A stretch of 64,000 bases of DNA from Clostridium sp. CAG:221 (GTDB taxonomy: Bacteria; Bacillota; Clostridia; Clostridiales; Clostridiaceae), in NCBI GenBank assembly GCA_000435835.1, contig FR883370.1:30618-94617 (forward strand), given 5' to 3'. Position 1 is the stretch's first letter. Each line of letters starts with the position of its first letter. Position numbers and translations under genes: made by a program. Shown here one piece after another: positions 25,775 through 34,272 of this stretch. Under the pieces are notes generated by a model that worked only from the letters and a program-made list of their open reading frames with translations, was not told where the DNA came from and did no database searches.

Positions 25775-26209
25775 TTATGCACGTTTTCGTCTTCTTCTAT
25801 TTTTATTACTCTTCTCTATTAATATGTTATACTGCCATGATATTATTATCATAAATATCTCTATTACAAAAATTAACATTGCTGAATTAAGCACTTTTAT
25901 ATTCACAGCATTTAGAATTCCCTTTATATTTTCAAAAGCAAAAAACATAATAAAATATGTTTTGAAAAATCCTGAAATATGCCTATGTTCATTATCAAAA
26001 AGCCTTTTTTCTATAAAATCTAATAATGCATTAACCAGTAATGATACAATAGGATATATTAATAACTTTTCATATTTACTGGCATATCTAATTATATTTC
26101 CTTTTGCATCAAAATAACTTGGTAATATATCCGGTAAATACACCATTGCTATTGCTGAACACATTATACTTACTATAAAAATAATAATATTTAGTTTTCT
26201 TTTTTCCAT
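25775..26209 (-). CDS. DUF1648-type membrane protein
   Basis: The protein of about 144 residues has four predicted membrane helices. The first is followed by YLPDILPSYFDAKGNIIRYASK, the conserved DUF1648 pattern also found at the N-terminus of SdpI-like immunity proteins. It ends with an Arg/Lys-rich tail. The ATG at 26209 follows GGGGGAAAATAAA; an upstream in-frame TTG overlaps that site. Function unknown. Confidence 0.65.
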   Translation of the reverse strand: MEKRKLNIIIFIVSIMCSAIAMVYLPDILPSYFDAKGNIIRYASKYEKLLIYPIVSLLVNALLDFIEKRLFDNEHRHISGFFKTYFIMFFAFENIKGILNAVNIKVLNSAMLIFVIEIFMIIISWQYNILIEKSNKNRRRRKRA

Positions 26210-26389
26210 TTTATTTTCCCCCAAAAATAAACTTTTAAATAATTATAATTATACTCTTTTATAAAAGTAATCCATTAAATAATACTTTAATTAAAAAAGG
26301 CCAAATCAATCTAAATTATGATAGTTTTGCTTTAAATGCTACAACTTTTGTTAAAAACGTAAAATAGTTTTTAGGCACTACAGTAATAA

Positions 26390-28339
26390 TTATTTCTTTA
26401 AACAGTGCATATAATTCACAACTTCATCACCTTTTACGCTATATCCTACTCCTTTAGCACAGAATATTGATGAAGATGTGTATTCTGGATCAGCATCTTT
26501 ATTATATCCTATTCTCTCTATAACCTCTTCTGAATTATGACATACATCATATCCACCATACATTAAGCTAAGTCCACCTTTTCCTTTGCTTAAAGCCTGA
26601 AATTCTAAAGAGTAATCCATAAATGTAGCCACCGGTCCCCTTCCCGTAATAATGACTCTGTCTCCTACACTCTGCTGTTCATTAAAAGTGCCATTCATCT
26701 TTTGAACATCACTTAAAACTCTACCTAATAATTGGTTATCAACTTCTATTTTAAAATTATAATAAGGCTCCAATAAAATATTTTCTGCACTATCTAAACC
26801 TTGTCTTAAAGCCCTTTTAGTAGCCTCCCTAAAATCGCCACCTTCAGTATGCTTAATATGAGCACGTCCTGTAATCAAGATTACTTTAATATCATCAATT
26901 TCTGAACCTGTTAATATTCCTCTATGCTTTTTCTCAAAGATATGGGTCTTTATTAGATTTTGTTGTCCTGGTGTTAGATAATCATTATGACATCTGTTTT
27001 CAAATACTATTCCTTCACCACGTTCTCCTGGCAATAGTTTTAAATGTACTTCTGCATAATGCCTTAATGGTTCAAAATGACCATATCCATTTACTTCATT
27101 ACCAATGGTTTCTTTATATAATATTTCTGGTTTATCAAATTCAACATTTAAATTAAATCTCTCTTGAATTATTTCCTTTAATACTTCTAATTGTATTTTT
27201 CCCATTACATTAATATGCATTTCTTTTAGAATTTCATCATATTGTACATTTAATGTTTTTTCTTCACTTTCTAATATTTTTAAATACTTTAATACCTCTT
27301 TTATATTTACCGTACTGTCATATAAGACCTTTGCCGTCAGAGTTGGAATCATTTCTTCTGTAGAATCCTCTATTCCAATGCCCATTCCAGCCTTCATATT
27401 GCTAATACCTGTAACTGCAAACACATCACCTTCACTAGCTACATCTTTAATCTCATATTTGACACCATTATATGCTCTAATTTCATTTACCTTTTCTCTT
27501 ATTTCTTCGCCATTATGATTATAAACTAATTCATCTTTAACTTTTAAAAGTCCACTTAGTGCTTTTATATATGTTATTCTTGTACCTTTTTCATCATATC
27601 TAATTTTAAATACTTTACCAGTAAAAATATCTGCTAGCTCATAATTAGTCATTGTAAGCTTATTAAAAATATCTAAAAACTCTCTTACTCCTTGGTCTAG
27701 TAATGCAGAACCAGAACTAGCTACAAAAATTTGCCTTTCCTTTACAAGAAATTTTAATTTATTAATCCATAACTGATTATTATAATTATCTTCAAAGTAT
27801 AAATTTAACAACTCTTCATCTTTTCCTGCAATAAATTCTATTTCTTCATCACTTAAATTCATCAAAGAATTGTTACTTAAAAGGCATATATCTTCACTAA
27901 ACCTTCTTTTTAATTGCTGATAAACTTTATTAACATCTGCTCCTACTCTATCTATCTTATTTATAAAAATAAATGTAGGAATTTTACGGTTCTTTAATAA
28001 ATTCCATAATGTTTCTGTATGTCCTTGTATTCCTTCCACTGCACTTACTACAAGTATGGCATAATCAAGAATACTTAAAGTTCTTTCCATTTCTGGCGAA
28101 AAATCTATATGTCCTGGTGTATCTATTAAATAATAAGTATCACCATCATATGAAAATGTTCCTACATCAGAAAAGACAGTGATTCCTCTTTCCTTCTCTA
28201 CCTTTTGACTATCTAGAAATGCCTCTTTATAATCAACTCTTCCTTTTTTTCGTATACTCTTAGTATAGTATAAAATTTGCTCGCTAAATGTTGTTTTTCC
28301 AGCATCCACATGAGCAAATATTCCAAATGTCTTTTTCAT
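26390..28339 (-). CDS. Tet(M)-family ribosomal protection-like GTPase
   Basis: The 649-residue protein is an EF-G-like GTPase with FGIFAHVDAGKTTFSEQ (G1), RGITVFSD (G2), DTPGHIDFSPEME (G3) and INKIDRVGAD (G4), followed by the EF-G domains. Size and order match Tet(M)/Tet(O)-type proteins that remove tetracycline from the ribosome. Its C-terminus (YTSSSIFCAKGVGYSVKG) differs from what I recall of the acquired resistance proteins, so it may be a chromosomal relative without proven drug resistance. GGGGGAG precedes the start. Confidence 0.82.
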   Translation of the reverse strand: MKKTFGIFAHVDAGKTTFSEQILYYTKSIRKKGRVDYKEAFLDSQKVEKERGITVFSDVGTFSYDGDTYYLIDTPGHIDFSPEMERTLSILDYAILVVSAVEGIQGHTETLWNLLKNRKIPTFIFINKIDRVGADVNKVYQQLKRRFSEDICLLSNNSLMNLSDEEIEFIAGKDEELLNLYFEDNYNNQLWINKLKFLVKERQIFVASSGSALLDQGVREFLDIFNKLTMTNYELADIFTGKVFKIRYDEKGTRITYIKALSGLLKVKDELVYNHNGEEIREKVNEIRAYNGVKYEIKDVASEGDVFAVTGISNMKAGMGIGIEDSTEEMIPTLTAKVLYDSTVNIKEVLKYLKILESEEKTLNVQYDEILKEMHINVMGKIQLEVLKEIIQERFNLNVEFDKPEILYKETIGNEVNGYGHFEPLRHYAEVHLKLLPGERGEGIVFENRCHNDYLTPGQQNLIKTHIFEKKHRGILTGSEIDDIKVILITGRAHIKHTEGGDFREATKRALRQGLDSAENILLEPYYNFKIEVDNQLLGRVLSDVQKMNGTFNEQQSVGDRVIITGRGPVATFMDYSLEFQALSKGKGGLSLMYGGYDVCHNSEEVIERIGYNKDADPEYTSSSIFCAKGVGYSVKGDEVVNYMHCLKK

Positions 28340-28522
28340 ATTTCTCCCCCAATCTTTATCTTATTTATTTGTATGTTATAAAATATTTATCTTTTAATTA
28401 TTACTTAGTATTATACCTTAATTTGGGGTAAATTTATTACCTTATTTTTTTATTATTAAACTTCGTATCAATTCATTTATCCAATTCATATAATGCTTAT
28501 GTAAAAATACAAAGGATGTGTT

Positions 28523-30208
28523 ATTACGACAATTTTAAATAAACTTCTATATAAAAGTCTAATTTACTCTGGAAAACTCATTGAACTAAAATTAAATTCC
28601 TATACAAAAAAAACTTTAAAAATCAATACTTTAACCTTACTTGACATTATCAAATCAAATGCTACTTGTGAGTATGGAATTAAATATAATTTTAAATCTA
28701 TAAATTCAATTGAAGATTTTAAAAAAAATGTTCCTATAACTAACCCTGTAGATTATGAAAAGTATATCAAAAAAATGGCTAATGGCGAAACTAATATCTT
28801 AGTAAGTGACCCTATTGAATACTTTGGCCATACATCTGGAACCACAGGAAAACAGAAATTAATACCTGTCACTAAAAAAAGCAGAGTTATAGCTTCAAAA
28901 TATATGGCTTTATTAACACCAAAGTACTCTTATGATAATTTCAAGGATACTTTCACTTTTGGCAAAGGTTTAATGATTGCTGATATAGTTACTACTACTT
29001 ACACTAAAAGCGGTATTCCTATACGCTCTGCTACCTCTGGTGGAATGGAAGGAATTAAAAAGATTCTGCCTTTAATGTATACTTCTCCTATAGAAGTCTT
29101 CAAAATTAGTGATAAAGAAGTATCCCAGTATCTTCATTTATTATTTGCCTTAAAAGAAAATAACTTAATGTATATATCCTCTTCTTTTATTTCTAATATA
29201 CTGGATCTACTTAGATGTCTTGAGGATAATTACAGCATGCTAATATCTGATATACAAAAAGGTTCTATAAACTCTAAATTAGGACTTGATTCACAGACAC
29301 GAAAAATTCTTAATAATATGTTAGAACCTGATGCTGCCAGAGCTGATTTCTTAAAAAATGAATTTGAAAAAGGTACTAAGGGAATTTGTAGAAGAATATG
29401 GCCCAAACTAGCTTATATTGCTACTGTTACTGGTGCTAATTTTTCCATATATGATGATAAAGTTAATTATTATACTGACTCTCTTCCTATCTACTCTACA
29501 GCTTACGCTGCAACAGAAGCAATGATTGGTATTAACCCATATGCCTCTAAAATAAGCTATGTAGTTATTCCTGACACTGTTTTTTATGAATTTATTCCCG
29601 TCAATGAATATGATAAACCATCACCAAAAACCTATTGCATACATGAACTTAAAATAAATGAATGCTATGAAATAATGATTACAAACTATGCTGGATTATA
29701 TAGATATCGCTTAGGTGATGTTATTAAGGTATTAGGATTTTATAATGATTCACCAGAAATTGAATTCCTCTATAGGAGAAACCAAGTCCTTAATATGGTG
29801 TCAGAAAAAACCACTGAAGAACACTTAACTACTAGCATTAAATCAACTGTAGCTAAGTTAAATTTAAATCTGATAGATTATACTGCCATAGCTGACAATT
29901 CTATTTCTCCTGGAAGATATGTATTTTACATGGAATTAAGAAATGTCCCTTCTAAAAGGCTAATTTCATCTATTGAAAATACTCTAGATGATGAATTGAA
30001 GAAATCCAATTTGGCTTATGGACGTTTTCGTAATAGTAATGGCCTAGCCCCTATAAAGGTTGTCCCTTTAAATTGTGGTTCATTTGTAAAATTTAAGGAA
30101 TTTCTTTATAGCAAAGGTGTTTCTAAAAGTCAGATTAAAATACCAAGAGTTATTACTACCAATGAAAATTTAAAGAAATTAGTAAAATCTCAGGAAATCA
30201 TCTACTGA
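28523..30208 (+). CDS. GH3 auxin-responsive promoter family protein (acyl-adenylate/amide synthetase-like)
   Basis: The protein of about 561 residues matches the bacterial GH3 family: an N-terminal ILNKLLYKSLIYSGK helix, FKKNVPITNPVDYEKYI, the ATP-binding loop HTSGTTGKQKLIPVT, a Thr/Ser-rich middle, and YRYRLGDVIKV near the hinge. Plant GH3 enzymes adenylate hormone acids and join them to amino acids. The homologous region runs upstream of the first ATG (28775), and between the upstream in-frame stop (28502) and that ATG there is no ATG, GTG or TTG. AAAGGA at 28511 points to an ATT at 28523 as the start, which is inference. Confidence 0.75.
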   Translation: MTTILNKLLYKSLIYSGKLIELKLNSYTKKTLKINTLTLLDIIKSNATCEYGIKYNFKSINSIEDFKKNVPITNPVDYEKYIKKMANGETNILVSDPIEYFGHTSGTTGKQKLIPVTKKSRVIASKYMALLTPKYSYDNFKDTFTFGKGLMIADIVTTTYTKSGIPIRSATSGGMEGIKKILPLMYTSPIEVFKISDKEVSQYLHLLFALKENNLMYISSSFISNILDLLRCLEDNYSMLISDIQKGSINSKLGLDSQTRKILNNMLEPDAARADFLKNEFEKGTKGICRRIWPKLAYIATVTGANFSIYDDKVNYYTDSLPIYSTAYAATEAMIGINPYASKISYVVIPDTVFYEFIPVNEYDKPSPKTYCIHELKINECYEIMITNYAGLYRYRLGDVIKVLGFYNDSPEIEFLYRRNQVLNMVSEKTTEEHLTTSIKSTVAKLNLNLIDYTAIADNSISPGRYVFYMELRNVPSKRLISSIENTLDDELKKSNLAYGRFRNSNGLAPIKVVPLNCGSFVKFKEFLYSKGVSKSQIKIPRVITTNENLKKLVKSQEIIY

Positions 30209-30210
30209 TT

Positions 30211-30259
30211 TTTAAAGACTGATAATTCTATTATAAAGCTAAAATTATCAGTCTTTAAA
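30211..30259 (+). terminator. Terminator of the GH3 gene
   Basis: TTTAAAGACTGATAATT pairs perfectly with AATTATCAGTCTTTAAA over 17 bp. Confidence 0.75.
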
Positions 30260-30348
30260 TTTATACTATTTAAAAGAAAATTTCAAATATGTTGAAATGG
30301 CTTTTTATGTTATAATCATTTATTATATAAATTTTTAGGAGGGATACT

Positions 30349-31140
30349 ATGCATCTTGCTGATTACCATTTACATACACTTCATTCTTTTGACTCCACTC
30401 AGTCAATTAAAGATGTATGTGATAAAGCTATCCAAATGTCGCTTGCTGAAATTGCCATAACAGATCATTTTTCTGTTATTGAAGGCAAAGGTAGCTGTGG
30501 ATATATGGATAAGGCAAAATATTTAGAAGATATTGAAAAACATAAGGAATTATATGATGGTAAGCTTATAATCAAAAGAGGTTTGGAAATTTGTGAACCT
30601 TATTTAACAGAAGAAAAAATTTCTGCTGAAATATCTCAAATGAATTTAGATTTTATATTAGGTTCTGTTCATAGTATTGATGGGCAAGGTATGAATACTT
30701 TTGCTGAAGGTTTAGATGGAAATGACCTTTATGAACGTTATTTTGAAGAAATTCTTCTTTTATGCAAATCAAAAAATATCGATGTCATTGCCCATATGGA
30801 TTTTATTAAAAGATATGCCTTTAACAAATGTGGTCTTTGTGATATTAGAAAAAATGAAGAAATGTTAAGAGAAATCTTTAAAAGCATTGTAGCCAATGGA
30901 AAAGGAATTGAAATTAATACTTCTGGCTTAAGAAGTGCCTGCAATGAAGCATTACCTGGAATTGATATGCTAAAGCTATATAAAGAATGTGGTGGTGAAA
31001 TCATCACTTGTGGCTCAGATGCCCACTTCACAAAAGATGTTGGCTTCCACATAAAAGAATCCTACCAACTACTTAAAGATTTAGGATATAAGTATACATA
31101 TACCTTTAAAAACAGACAAGCCATTGGAGAAAAATTATAA
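30349..31140 (+). CDS. PHP-domain phosphatase, histidinol-phosphatase family
   Basis: The 263-residue protein has the PHP metal motifs DYHLHTLHS at the N-terminus, ITDHFSV around residue 38, the GLEICEP segment, LGSVHSIDG around residue 105, VIAHMDFIKR and CGSDAHFTKD near residue 222. Members hydrolyse histidinol phosphate in histidine synthesis (HisK/HisJ) or other phosphoesters. No his biosynthesis genes flank it. AGGAGGGATACT precedes the ATG. A second member of the superfamily is at 62772. Confidence 0.85.
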   Translation: MHLADYHLHTLHSFDSTQSIKDVCDKAIQMSLAEIAITDHFSVIEGKGSCGYMDKAKYLEDIEKHKELYDGKLIIKRGLEICEPYLTEEKISAEISQMNLDFILGSVHSIDGQGMNTFAEGLDGNDLYERYFEEILLLCKSKNIDVIAHMDFIKRYAFNKCGLCDIRKNEEMLREIFKSIVANGKGIEINTSGLRSACNEALPGIDMLKLYKECGGEIITCGSDAHFTKDVGFHIKESYQLLKDLGYKYTYTFKNRQAIGEKL

Positions 31141-31149
31141 TTTTTCTCC

Positions 31150-31277
31150 AATTATGAATTATGAATGACGAATGATGAATTAAGGTAAGAACTCCATAGG
31201 GAGTTCAAAAATATTATTATAAGAAACTCTTCGAGTTTCATCCTTAATTCATAATTCTTAATTCATCATTCATAATT
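31150..31277. repeat. Dispersed structured repeat, copy A
   Basis: The element is about 128 bp. Imperfect 36-bp terminal inverted repeats, built from ATGAATTATGAATGAYGAAT-like units, flank two internal hairpins: GAACTCC/GGAGTTC and GAAACTC-TTC-GAGTTTC, the latter followed by CATCC. It lies 9 bp after a plus-strand stop codon and before a convergent gene. It has no coding capacity. Copies B and C are in the same orientation and context. Confidence 0.8.
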
Positions 31278-31293
31278 ATTTAATAAATAAAAT

Positions 31294-31821
31294 TTATTTA
31301 TTAAATATTGGGCTTATTCCTTGTGCATAGTTTCTTTTTATATTACCAAAAAGGCTTACTGATTCATCTAATTCTTCTTCTTCCTTAGTTTTTTCAGCTT
31401 CTGCTGCATCTAATGTTGAAACTGTGTTCTTTTCTTTTGCTGTTAAAATTGGCTCTAAAGCTCTCTTTTCTTCTTCATCACTACTTGTATTATTATTTAA
31501 TTTTAATTCTTCAGCTTCACTTTCATTTTCTTCTAATTGAATTGCTGGTGCACTTTCAACTGTTAACTTATCTTCTCTTTGCTTGTTAAATGCAGTTTCT
31601 TTAACTATCATTTCTATATTTTTAACAGCTACTTCATGTATTTGTGAATTATACATAGTACTGCAGTCAACTGTAATAGCAGTGTCTCCTATTTGTGCAA
31701 TTCTTCCTTTGATTGATACTGATTTATATTCTAATGATACTATATCATCACTTTTAAAAACTATAGTTTCTCCATTATGTTCAACTTTTAAAACTTTAAT
31801 ATTTTCTACATTTATATTCAT
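31294..31821 (-). CDS. Acidic protein of unknown function
   Basis: The first 80 of 175 residues look like a beta-rich domain (KVLKVEHNGETIVFKSDDIV, then IAQIGDTAITVDCSTMYN). A long Glu/Ala/Ser-rich low-complexity linker follows, then the short end SLFGNIKRNYAQGISPIFNK. No signal peptide or membrane segment is seen. I do not recognise the family. It stands alone next to repeat copy A. Confidence 0.6.
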   Translation of the reverse strand: MNINVENIKVLKVEHNGETIVFKSDDIVSLEYKSVSIKGRIAQIGDTAITVDCSTMYNSQIHEVAVKNIEMIVKETAFNKQREDKLTVESAPAIQLEENESEAEELKLNNNTSSDEEEKRALEPILTAKEKNTVSTLDAAEAEKTKEEEELDESVSLFGNIKRNYAQGISPIFNK

Positions 31822-32016
31822 TGTATCTTCTCCATTCTATATATATATATCATACTTTATAATACTACATATTTTATAGATAATAAACACTTGTTTTATT
31901 ATCTACCTATAAGCATAATTTTACAATTTAATAATTTAATGATTTATAAATTAAATATAGTTAATTAATTGTTAATTTTTTCCTTTTTGTTATAATGTTA
32001 TTGAGGGGGGAATTAT

Positions 32017-32481
32017 ATGATAGATCATTTTAAATTTAAAATATATCACAAAAGTTTAAAAAAATCTTTTTTTGTTACTTCCATTGATTATAAAAACAAT
32101 ATAGTTTGTTATGAAAATGGAGATAAAACTTTAGAAGTTTCCTTTGAAAATATAATTATGCTTATGCCTACAGGAATTTATGATTCAAAAAATAATGAAA
32201 TTTATGAAGGTGATGTAATCACTTATCAAAGTAATAGCTTATCTCCAAAAAAAGTATCTACAGTAATTTATGAAAATGGCTGCTTTATGACTAAACTGCT
32301 ACTTTCTAAGCAATTGGAAGCTAGAGCGAAAAAAGATAATATAGATAATGATATATTTACCGATCTTTTGTTTTTAGCCACAACAGCAAATTATAAACCA
32401 ATAAAGATTATCGGTAACATCTTCACTTACAACTATGATAAAAACAGTAAAAAAGCAAAAACCACTAAACTAACAATTTAG
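32017..32481 (+). CDS. YopX-like protein
   Basis: Residues 45-70 contain IIMLMPTGIYDSKNNEIYEG, the characteristic YopX motif (TGhxDKNGxxIYEGDI), and the end has the IKIIGNIFTYNYD segment also typical of the family. YopX proteins are usually encoded by prophages, where their function is unknown. The N-terminal 45 residues form an extra beta-rich region. No other phage genes are nearby, so this may be a domesticated copy. GAGGGGGGAATTAT precedes the ATG. Confidence 0.65.
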   Translation: MIDHFKFKIYHKSLKKSFFVTSIDYKNNIVCYENGDKTLEVSFENIIMLMPTGIYDSKNNEIYEGDVITYQSNSLSPKKVSTVIYENGCFMTKLLLSKQLEARAKKDNIDNDIFTDLLFLATTANYKPIKIIGNIFTYNYDKNSKKAKTTKLTI

Positions 32482-32495
32482 TGGCTTTTGCTTTT
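32451..32495. terminator. Terminator overlapping both convergent stop codons
   Basis: AAAAGCAAAAACCACTAAA pairs with TTTAGTGGCTTTTGCTTTT with one mismatch. The left arm lies inside the end of the YopX-like gene. Confidence 0.75.
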
Positions 32496-33931
32496 TATAC
32501 ATTACTAAAACATGATAGTTTTTCAAATATTTTAACACATTCTTTATTTAAAATTCTTACCTTTGCTTTAATTCCTTTTTTCTCAAACTTAGCAATAACT
32601 TTATCTATTGCTTCTACAGCTGATTGATCCATTATCTTTGATTCTAAGAAATCTATTTCAACAGCATTAATATCCTCATTATAATCAAAACTATTTATAA
32701 ATTTATCAGTTGCTGCAAAGAACAGTGGCCCCTTTACTAGATATGTTGTTACTCCATTAATACTCATTTTATCAACTATTATATTAGCACTCTTAAAGGC
32801 AAATAACACTGCACTTAAGATTACTCCAAGAACAACTCCATATGCTAAATTATCTGTCAGCACAACAATTGCAACTGTAGATAACATTACAAAAGTATCT
32901 GATATAGGCATATCTTTTATTCTTCTTATAGATTGCCAATCAATTGTTGTAAGTGATACCACTATCATTACTGATGCTAAGGCTACCACTGGTACTTGAA
33001 CAACTAGCTTATTTAAAGCAATGACAAATATAAGCATAAACGTACCTGCTGAAAAAGTTGAAAGCCTTCCTATACCGCCATATGTGATATTTAAAACTGT
33101 TTGTCCTATCATACCACAGCCTGCTATTCCTCCAAAGAAACCAGCAGTTATATTGGCTAAACCTTGTCCAATACTTTCCTGATTCTTATTACTTTCACTT
33201 TCTGTCTTTTCATCAACAATTTGCGCTGTAAGCAATGATTCTATTAAACCTACTAAAGCCAATGAAACAGAATAAGGCATAATTATCTTTAATGTTTCTA
33301 AATTTAATGGTATATTAGGTATTAAAAATTTTGGCAGCTGTGAATTAATTGCTCCCATTTCTCCAAGCCTTGTAATATCAATGTTAAATATTATAACTAT
33401 AGCTGATATTATCACTATGGATACTATAGGTGATGGAATCCTCTTAGTTATCTTTGGTAGTAAGTATATTATTCCTATGGAAATTATCCCTAAGACAATT
33501 AAAATGTATGTTCCCTTAAAATGCTCCAATTGTGATTTAAACATCAATATTCCTAATGCGTTAACAAAGCCAAGTATTACTGGTCTTGGTATATATTTTA
33601 TCAACTTACCAACCTTTAAATATCCAAGAACAACTTGAATAATTCCTGTAAGTATAGTGGCAGCAAGCATATATTGTACCCCATGACTTTTAACAAGTCC
33701 AGCAAGAACTAAGGCCATTGATCCAGCAGCTGCTGATATCATTGCCGTCCTTCCACCAAAGATAGCTGTGATTACAGAAATGCAAAATGATGAGTATACT
33801 CCAATCATTGGGTCTACCCCTGCCACAATGGTAAAACCTATAACTTCAGGTATTAAGGCCATACATACTACTAATCCTGCTAAAAGATCAAATCTTATAT
33901 TACCAAACCACTCTTTTTTATAATTTCTCAT
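32495..33931 (-). CDS. SulP-family anion transporter with STAS domain
   Basis: The 478-residue protein has ten or more transmembrane helices, beginning with the SulP signature FDLLAGLVVCMALIPEVIGF and GVYSSFCISVITAIFGG, and a C-terminal STAS domain (VEIDFLESKIMDQSAVEAID) from about residue 410. SulP proteins carry sulfate, bicarbonate or dicarboxylates; the compact form with a short STAS domain resembles sulfate or bicarbonate permeases. The substrate is not clear from sequence. Confidence 0.88.
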   Translation of the reverse strand: MRNYKKEWFGNIRFDLLAGLVVCMALIPEVIGFTIVAGVDPMIGVYSSFCISVITAIFGGRTAMISAAAGSMALVLAGLVKSHGVQYMLAATILTGIIQVVLGYLKVGKLIKYIPRPVILGFVNALGILMFKSQLEHFKGTYILIVLGIISIGIIYLLPKITKRIPSPIVSIVIISAIVIIFNIDITRLGEMGAINSQLPKFLIPNIPLNLETLKIIMPYSVSLALVGLIESLLTAQIVDEKTESESNKNQESIGQGLANITAGFFGGIAGCGMIGQTVLNITYGGIGRLSTFSAGTFMLIFVIALNKLVVQVPVVALASVMIVVSLTTIDWQSIRRIKDMPISDTFVMLSTVAIVVLTDNLAYGVVLGVILSAVLFAFKSANIIVDKMSINGVTTYLVKGPLFFAATDKFINSFDYNEDINAVEIDFLESKIMDQSAVEAIDKVIAKFEKKGIKAKVRILNKECVKIFEKLSCFSNV

Positions 33932-33956
33932 TTGTTCACTCCTATTATATTATATT

Positions 33957-34103
33957 TTACAGTAATAACCCTTGTGCTTTTGCTCTCCAAGTACCTCTTT
34001 GCCATCTTAAATAGAATATTACAGCTCTGATACATTCATCAAGCATCATGGCTAGCCATACTCCTTGTACGCCCCATCTAAATTTAATGTGTTTAAAACA
34101 GAT
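33957..34103 (-). pseudogene. C-terminal remnant of a MATE efflux gene
   Basis: About 45 codons are still readable on the minus strand: HIKFRWGVQGVWLAMMLDE, CIRAVIFYLRWQRGTWRAKA and a normal stop codon at 33957. This is the last helix and tail of a MATE/NorM-type transporter. Upstream the frame meets a stop near 34103 and nothing more of the gene is left. It is distinct from the two intact MATE genes in the window. Confidence 0.7.
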
Positions 34104-34217
34104 TTATACTGTTTTTTACATACAAAACATAGATTAACGGGAATTACTTTATATGTCAATATAGATTTTCCTTGAAAACAATTACTACTTATAATTATTT
34201 TCTAGTTCTAAAAGAAC

Positions 34218-34247
34218 AAAGGAACTTCCTTTAATAGAAGCTCCTTT
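34218..34247 (-). terminator. Terminator of gshF
   Basis: AAAGGAACTTC pairs with GAAGCTCCTTT (one G-U pair) directly after the gshF stop codon. Confidence 0.65.
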
Positions 34248-34272
34248 ATTTATATTTTATTTAAATTAAGTT

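Noticed and set aside
26390..28339. Calling the GTPase a proven tetracycline resistance gene
   Set aside because: The family assignment is safe, but its C-terminus differs from what is expected of acquired Tet proteins and no leader attenuator of the tet(M) kind is visible, so resistance is not claimed.
31150..31277. Repeats as a CRISPR array
   Set aside because: The units within each element are short, imperfect and arranged as inverted arms with hairpins; there are no regular spacers and no cas genes.
32017..32481. YopX-like gene as evidence for a prophage
   Set aside because: No integrase, terminase, capsid or lysis genes occur nearby; neighbours are ordinary chromosomal genes.
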